Assembly (NCBI GenBank): GCA_002393195.1
Contig: DGIK01000219.1
Location: forward strand, 1 to 26,505
DNA: 26,505 bases
Direction of reading: 5' to 3'
DNA from: Bacteroidales bacterium UBA3824
GTDB taxonomy: Bacteria > Bacteroidota > Bacteroidia > Bacteroidales > UBA3824
Shown piece after piece: positions 21,861 through 26,505 of this stretch. A model generated the notes under the pieces. That model ran no database searches, was not told the origin of the DNA, and was given only the letters and a program-made list of their open reading frames with translations. The position numbers were made by a program, and so were the translations under genes. How positions within the stretch are numbered: position 1 is the first letter of the stretch; each line of letters starts with the position of its first letter.

Positions 21861-23315
21861 TTATCTTTTTTTGAGAAATGATTTAATTTTTATATATCCT
21901 TCGTTATTATATTTTTTCCCAATTAATTTTGGAAATACCAAAAACAATAAACTAATAGTCAATGCAAATACTATTGCGGTAATTATGTTTCCAAACATTG
22001 AATGAGGAACAAAATAATAACATATAAAATAAATCGGAAAAACAAAAAGACAATATCTAAAAGAGTGTAAAAAGATTACAACACAATTATATATATTCAA
22101 TTGAAGTTTTTTCATGACAAATAGAATTTTTATGGATGTTATACAACCATAAGACAACATTATCGACAATGCAACAGCAATGATTCCCCACCTATATCCT
22201 ATTAGTATAAAAACAATAGCGAAAACGAATTGACCTATTCTGAAAAAAAACTGCTGTTTTGTCAAAGCCAAAGATCTTAAAAAACAGTCGCTCATTCTAC
22301 CATTGATTAACAATATAGGATAAAAAGACAAAACCATAAATAAGGTATTTACATGCAGCCATTCCTCCCCAAAAAAAGTTCTAATTATTAATTCACTATT
22401 GCAAAAGAATATCAATGCAATCAACATTGCCATTATATTCAAAAAATAAAGAGTGTTGTGAAAAGAAAGTTGAAGTTTTTCCTTATCATCCTGCAATGTT
22501 GATAAGACTGGGAACAAAACAGAATCAAAAATGGAATTGCATTTGCCAGTAATAGTATAAATAAATTCTTTTGGTCTTGTATATAACCCTAATGTTTCTA
22601 TTGAAAACAAACTTGTCATCAATAATCTATCCGTTTGATTAGCAATATTCCTGAATACAGCAGAAAACATTAACCAACCACCAAATCCAAAAATCTTTTT
22701 GTATTCATTTTTGTCAAAAATGAATGAATATCTAATTTTTACAGCGAATGACGATATAATTAAAACAAGGATAGATTGTAATACAGCTTTGGTAAGTATA
22801 GCATAATATCCCATGCCTTTCAATGCCAATATAACTGCAACAATTGTTGTGATAATTAAAGCGAAAAAGTGGATAAGTCCAATCTGTAAAAATTTAAGAT
22901 TCCTTTGCAAAAGGGATATATTGACTGATGATAAACAACTGCAAATCAAAGTTAAAGAAAAAATTCTTAAAGGATTTGCCATTGTTTGGTCGGCAACAAA
23001 ATCAGCAATAAATCCAGATGTCAAACATAATAATCCCGCTATTATTATTCCTAAAATTAGGCTTAACGAAAAAGCACAATTGATATATTTTTTATCAAGT
23101 TCCTTCTTTTGAACTATTGCCGATCCAATACCCGTTTCTGATAACGATTGAAATATTACAGCAACTGCTGTAATAGCAGCGTAGTATCCAAAGTCTTTTT
23201 GGCTTAATAGCCTTGACATTATGGAAAATGACACTATTTCCACAACGCCCAAAGCTATTGTAACAACAGTTTGAGTGGAAATTCCCTTGATTACTTTTTG
23301 TGTTGTACCCGACAT
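21861..23315 (-). CDS. wzx: Wzx-like polysaccharide flippase (MOP superfamily)
   Basis: 484 residues with about 12-14 membrane segments. The start MSGTTQKVIKGISTQTVVTIALGVVEIVSFSIMSRLLS-type helix and QKDFGYYAAI, SETGIGSAIVQKKE and NQTDRLLMTSLFSIETLGLYTRPKEF are typical of WzxC-like lipid-linked oligosaccharide flippases. It moves the undecaprenyl-linked repeat from cytosolic to periplasmic face. Together with Wzy in the same operon it defines a Wzx/Wzy-dependent pathway. It lies 27 bp after the epimerase and 6 bp before the glycerophosphotransferase gene. Confidence 0.88.
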   Translation of the reverse strand: MSGTTQKVIKGISTQTVVTIALGVVEIVSFSIMSRLLSQKDFGYYAAITAVAVIFQSLSETGIGSAIVQKKELDKKYINCAFSLSLILGIIIAGLLCLTSGFIADFVADQTMANPLRIFSLTLICSCLSSVNISLLQRNLKFLQIGLIHFFALIITTIVAVILALKGMGYYAILTKAVLQSILVLIISSFAVKIRYSFIFDKNEYKKIFGFGGWLMFSAVFRNIANQTDRLLMTSLFSIETLGLYTRPKEFIYTITGKCNSIFDSVLFPVLSTLQDDKEKLQLSFHNTLYFLNIMAMLIALIFFCNSELIIRTFFGEEWLHVNTLFMVLSFYPILLINGRMSDCFLRSLALTKQQFFFRIGQFVFAIVFILIGYRWGIIAVALSIMLSYGCITSIKILFVMKKLQLNIYNCVVIFLHSFRYCLFVFPIYFICYYFVPHSMFGNIITAIVFALTISLLFLVFPKLIGKKYNNEGYIKIKSFLKKR

Positions 23316-23342
23316 TTTAATCTCTACAACTGCTCTCCCCTA

Positions 23343-24350
23343 CTATTTATAAAACTCTTTATACCACTCCACAAACCTCTCAATTCCGTCTTTCAACAGT
23401 GTCTTTGGTTTGTAACCAAAATCATTTTCGAGTTTTGTAGTATCAGCGTAGGTTTGATATACATCGCCTTGCTGCATCGGAAGAAAGTTCATCTCGGCTT
23501 TTTTGCCGATTGCAGTTTCGAGGGTATGAATAAAATCCATCAGTTGCATAGGATGTCCGCAGCCGATGTTATATACCTTTGCGTTGGCACTTTCTGAGGG
23601 TTCAGTTTCCACTACACGCACAACGCCTTCTACAATGTCGTCTATAAAAGTGAAGTCACGGCTGAGATTTCCGTTGTTGAAAACCTTAATTGGCTCGCCT
23701 TTGATGATTGCGTTTGCAAAAAGCATCGGAGCCATATCGGGGCGACCCCACGGACCATAAACGGTAAAGAACCTTAGACCCGTCGTATTGAATCCATAAA
23801 GATTTGTATATGTGAATGCCATTAGTTCGTCGGCCTTTTTGGTGGCGGCGTAGAGGCTTACGGGATTGTCAACACGGTCATCTTCGGAGAACGGAATTTT
23901 TGCATTTTTGCCATAAACACTTGACGACGAAGCATATACAAGATGCTTTATGCTATAATGTCTGCAACATTCGAGGATGTTCAGGAACCCAACGATGTTG
24001 CTTTGTATGTACGAATACGGATTTTGAATAGAATATCTTACGCCCGCCTGAGCAGCAAGATTTAGCACCGCGTCGATTTTTTCCGCTTTGAAAATAGCCT
24101 CTAAATTTTCACGGTCTTCAAGGTTGAGTTTTATAAAGCGATAATCTTTGTACAAAGTGCTTTGAACAACCTTGTTGTATTCAATTTGACTTTGTGAGAT
24201 TCCTGCATTTTCCAACCGTGCAAATTTCAGATTGACATCATAATAATCGTTGATATTGTCGATACCAATTACAGAATGTCCTTTTTCGAGAAATTTGTTT
24301 GTCGCGTGAAAACCAATGAATCCAGCTGTGCCTGTGATTAAAATTTTCAT
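23343..24350 (-). CDS. UDP-glucuronate 4-epimerase
   Basis: 335 residues from the ATG at 24350, which opens MKILITGTAGFIG; the longer frame upstream only overlaps the preceding gene. Extended SDR fold: GTAGFIG (7-13) binds NAD, the catalytic pair is Tyr167-x3-Lys171 in LYAATKKADE, and SSSSVYG precedes it. The blocks IDNINDYYDVNLKFARL, YGPWGRPDMAP and NLSRDFTFIDDIVEGV are characteristic of UDP-GlcA 4-epimerases (CapI/LpsL type). Converts UDP-glucuronate into UDP-galacturonate in the cytosol. Starts 2 bp after the stop of the dehydrogenase that makes its substrate, so the pair is surely coupled. Confidence 0.92.
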   Translation of the reverse strand: MKILITGTAGFIGFHATNKFLEKGHSVIGIDNINDYYDVNLKFARLENAGISQSQIEYNKVVQSTLYKDYRFIKLNLEDRENLEAIFKAEKIDAVLNLAAQAGVRYSIQNPYSYIQSNIVGFLNILECCRHYSIKHLVYASSSSVYGKNAKIPFSEDDRVDNPVSLYAATKKADELMAFTYTNLYGFNTTGLRFFTVYGPWGRPDMAPMLFANAIIKGEPIKVFNNGNLSRDFTFIDDIVEGVVRVVETEPSESANAKVYNIGCGHPMQLMDFIHTLETAIGKKAEMNFLPMQQGDVYQTYADTTKLENDFGYKPKTLLKDGIERFVEWYKEFYK

Positions 24351-24352
24351 AT

Positions 24353-25594
24353 TTAGTCCCTGCAAAATATATCCCTCGTATAGACCTTCTCCTTTATGTC
24401 GTCTAAACAGGCGTCGTACCTGTTGGCGATTACAGCTTGACTTTGTGCTTTGAATTGTGACAAGTCGTTGACAACTTTTGAGCCGAAGAATGTACTGCCG
24501 TCTTCGAGGGTTGGTTCGTAAATGATTACTGTTGCTCCTTTGGCTTTGATGCGTTTCATCACGCCCTGGATGGAACTTTGGCGGAAGTTGTCGCTGTTGG
24601 TCTTCATCGTGAGCCTGAAAACTCCTACCACACATTCCTTTTCGGTTTCCTTGTTGAAATCTAAACGATTGTAATAGTCGTAGTAGCCTGCAAGTTTCAG
24701 CACTTGGTCAGCTATGAAGTCCTTGCGGGTGCGGTTGCTTTCCACGATGGCGGACATCATATTTTGTGGCACGTCGGCATAGTTGGCGAGGAGTTGTTTG
24801 GTGTCTTTCGGAAGACAGTAGCCGCCGTAACCAAAACTCGGATTGTTGTAATGCGTTCCGATTCGTGGGTCAAGGCATACGCCATCAATTATTTGGCGCG
24901 GGTTGAGGCCTTTGAGTTCTGCGTAAGTGTCGAGTTCGTTGAAATAACTAACTCGCAATGCAAGGTAGGTGTTTGCAAAAAGTTTTACCGCTTCTGCCTC
25001 GGTTGAGCCCATATACAACAAAGGAACTTTTTCATCAAGTGCGCCTTCTTTTACGGTGTTGGCAAATTGAATTGCCTTTCGCTCCAATTCTTTGTTACTT
25101 TGGTCGTAACCAACTATGATTCTCGACGGATAAAGATTGTCGTACAATGCTTTGCTTTCTCTCAAAAATTCTGGTGCAAACATTATGTTTTTGCAATTGA
25201 ACTTTTGAGAAACGCTTTGTGTGTATCCGACAGGGATTGTTGACTTGATTACAATAATTGCCTTTGGATTAACCTCAATTACTTTTGCAATTACGTCTTC
25301 AACAGCGGAAGTGTCGAAGAAATGTTTTTGAGCATCGTAATTGGTCGGCGTTGCAACAATCACAAAATCAGCGCTTTTATAACCGTTTTGCCAATCAATT
25401 GTCGCGGTGAGATTCAAAGGCTTTTCTTCGAGATATTTTTCAATATACTCGTCCTTGACTGGCGATTTTTTGTTGTTGACTAAATCAACACGTTCTTGAA
25501 CCACGTCAACGGCTGTAACCTTGTTGTGTTGCGCCAACAACACCGCCAAACTCATTCCGACGTATCCTGTTCCAGCTACTGTAATGTTAAGCAT
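24353..25594 (-). CDS. ugd: UDP-glucose 6-dehydrogenase
   Basis: Oxidises UDP-glucose to UDP-glucuronate. From the ATG at 25594 it has 413 residues; an ATG at 25615 would add seven residues drawn from the AT-rich repeat, so I prefer the shorter form with [17 protein letters not shown]. Catalytic Cys260 lies in [11 protein letters not shown], with Lys204 and Asn208 in [12 protein letters not shown] and Asp264 after the Cys. ATPTNYD and IKSTIPVGY are also intact. Short-type bacterial enzyme, like that of capsule loci. It supplies the epimerase encoded 2 bp downstream. Confidence 0.94.
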   Translation of the reverse strand: MLNITVAGTGYVGMSLAVLLAQHNKVTAVDVVQERVDLVNNKKSPVKDEYIEKYLEEKPLNLTATIDWQNGYKSADFVIVATPTNYDAQKHFFDTSAVEDVIAKVIEVNPKAIIVIKSTIPVGYTQSVSQKFNCKNIMFAPEFLRESKALYDNLYPSRIIVGYDQSNKELERKAIQFANTVKEGALDEKVPLLYMGSTEAEAVKLFANTYLALRVSYFNELDTYAELKGLNPRQIIDGVCLDPRIGTHYNNPSFGYGGYCLPKDTKQLLANYADVPQNMMSAIVESNRTRKDFIADQVLKLAGYYDYYNRLDFNKETEKECVVGVFRLTMKTNSDNFRQSSIQGVMKRIKAKGATVIIYEPTLEDGSTFFGSKVVNDLSQFKAQSQAVIANRYDACLDDIKEKVYTRDIFCRD

Positions 25595-25599
25595 TTTTT

Positions 25600-25745
25600 T
25601 TAATGCATAATTCATAATGCATAATTCATAATTGCCATCCGGCGGAAGTCAAATTATGAATTGTACTTATGCATTGTGAATTTTGAATTGTTAATTGTTA
25701 ATTTTTAATTATGCATTATGCATTGTGAATTATGCATTATGCATT
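25600..25745. repeat. AT-rich block of ATTATGCATTA / AATTATGAATT repeats between upxY and ugd
   Basis: Several near-copies of ATTATGCATTATG and AATTCATAATT fill the gap. AATTCATAATT (25623-25633) and AATTATGAATT (25652-25662) form an exact 11-bp inverted repeat around a short GC-rich centre (CCATCCGGCGG). The block reaches into the end of upxY: the codons N-A-stop are AATGCATAA. It also supplies the alternative ugd start. Similar short repeats are common in Bacteroidales intergenic regions, and a copy ends pepP at 6058. No transposase or clear target duplication is seen. Confidence 0.7.
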
Positions 25746-26438
25746 GCAATCTATCCTCCTTATCCACGCTCCCGGCACATAAGCCGTCGCGTACCTTCCA
25801 ACCCCTTGCAGCTCCACAAACACCCGTTTCTGATGCTTGTATTTCATCACCACGCCTTCGACTCCCGCAAACGGCCCGCCGATGACCACAACACGGTCGC
25901 CAGTAATCAAAGAAGGAACTTCATTTTGCCGCACAATGATGTTTTCGTTGCCGGATTCTACGATGATTTTGAAACTCTCCATCTGCCTTTCGGGGACGGT
26001 GAGGAAATCGTTGGTGCCGTAGGAATTGGTGGAAAAATGATCGTAATATGGTGTCATTCCAGCGAGGAATTTGCGGTATTGAAGCAGGGCGCGAAAGTCG
26101 TTCAATGTGGAGCGCAAGAACAAAAGTCCTGTGTCCAAGGGCTTGTCGGCGATGTATTGTGTGGGGTTGTTGAAATCTTCGTTGGTGTATTCGATGTGGC
26201 GGAGGAGCGGGAGATAAGGTTCGAGGTTGTCGTCTTTGAGGGAGACGAGTTTGTCGTAAATTTGCTGTGCGCGATGGTGCGTGGCGCGAATTGGAAACCA
26301 GTATCTCTCGTTTGGCAAAAGGGCAATCCTAACCGACTTCCCGAAATTGTCGTTCTCTCTTTCGGGATTCGTGCAGACATTCTGATTCGATGCCGCGCTG
26401 TCGGACGTGCCGCTATGGAATTGGTTCAAAATCGTCAT
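25737..26438 (-). CDS. upxY: UpxY-family transcription antiterminator (NusG-like) of the polysaccharide operon
   Basis: 233 residues from the ATG at 26438; a TTG at 26450 is also in frame. An N-terminal extension of about 40 polar residues leads to a NusG N-terminal domain (about 45-155, starting RYWFPIRATHHRAQQIYDKL and including DKPLDTGLLFLRS) and a KOW motif (about 176-205, TGDRVVVIGGPFAGVEGVVMKY). UpxY proteins are encoded first in Bacteroides capsule operons and let RNA polymerase read through the leader of their own long operon. It fits: twelve minus-strand genes follow. The usual partner upxZ is absent. Only about 65 bp upstream is visible, with TTTG and CATTCTTG as a poor promoter match. 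Confidence 0.88.
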   Translation of the reverse strand: MTILNQFHSGTSDSAASNQNVCTNPERENDNFGKSVRIALLPNERYWFPIRATHHRAQQIYDKLVSLKDDNLEPYLPLLRHIEYTNEDFNNPTQYIADKPLDTGLLFLRSTLNDFRALLQYRKFLAGMTPYYDHFSTNSYGTNDFLTVPERQMESFKIIVESGNENIIVRQNEVPSLITGDRVVVIGGPFAGVEGVVMKYKHQKRVFVELQGVGRYATAYVPGAWIRRIDCNA

Positions 26439-26505
26439 TGTTGTTGACAAGAATGATTACCAGCCAAAAAATTATGCAAAGGAAAACTCCATTCATCTTT
26501 TTGCC

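Noticed and set aside
24351..24635. 95-codon N-terminal extension of the UDP-glucuronate 4-epimerase
   Set aside because: It overlaps the end of ugd in another frame and looks like random sequence. The ATG at 24350 directly precedes the NAD-binding GTAGFIG.
25695..26447. 250-codon plus-strand frame opposite upxY
   Set aside because: Antisense shadow starting in AT-rich repeats. The upxY frame has clear NGN and KOW features.

Overview
The window looks like a Bacteroidales chromosome (Prevotella/Bacteroides/Muribaculaceae-like). The clues are several promoters of the Bacteroidetes -33 TTTG / -7 TAnnTTTG type, an UpxY-family (NusG-like) regulator heading a polysaccharide locus, an ECF sigma/small membrane protein/Spy-like operon, an AAA_14-DUF4143 ATPase and an S37-type secreted peptidase. 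Species cannot be fixed from the sequence.

Left part (1-11.8 kb, moderate GC, housekeeping plus accessory). A leucine operon reads leftward: promoter, an 18-codon Ile/Leu-rich leader peptide, alternative hairpins and a terminator, then leuA and the first codons of what is probably leuC. Next come two tandem paralogous membrane proteins of unknown function. They start with an almost identical N-terminal box (MAxNDYSRRSxK) and are preceded by a separate 280-nt transcription unit (strong promoter, hairpins, intrinsic terminator) that may be an RNA gene or an attenuated leader. Then come a secreted S37-type peptidase (+) and a cytosolic Xaa-Pro aminopeptidase (-), converging on a palindrome that supplies both stop codons, and a small membrane protein in front of the aminopeptidase. 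An ECF sigma / single-TM putative anti-sigma / Spy-like periplasmic protein operon follows (-). Divergent from it, an AAA_14-DUF4143 ATPase (+) has five 18-bp direct repeats at exactly 33-bp spacing in its promoter and leader.

Right part (11.8-26.45 kb, all on the minus strand, clearly more AT-rich in the middle). This is a surface-polysaccharide locus, in transcription order: upxY, UDP-glucose dehydrogenase, UDP-glucuronate 4-epimerase, Wzx flippase, glycerophosphotransferase, Wzy polymerase, a secreted endonuclease/exonuclease/phosphatase-fold enzyme, GT4, a fused TagD-like cytidylyltransferase/Gfo-Idh-MocA oxidoreductase, GT2, an SDR oxidoreductase, a second glycerophosphotransferase and a GT4 split by a frame change. 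A bidirectional terminator closes it. The set implies a Wzx/Wzy-made capsule or O-antigen containing glucuronic/galacturonic acid and decorated or linked by CDP-activated polyol phosphate, that is, a wall-teichoic-acid-like chemistry in a Gram-negative. No initiating phosphoglycosyltransferase, Wzz or upxZ lies in the window.

The strongest candidates for something undescribed are the 33-bp repeat array on the ATPase promoter, the fused cytidylyltransferase-oxidoreductase with its ETP in place of EKP, the leucine-operon attenuator, and the 280-nt RNA unit in front of the NDYSRRS paralogue pair.
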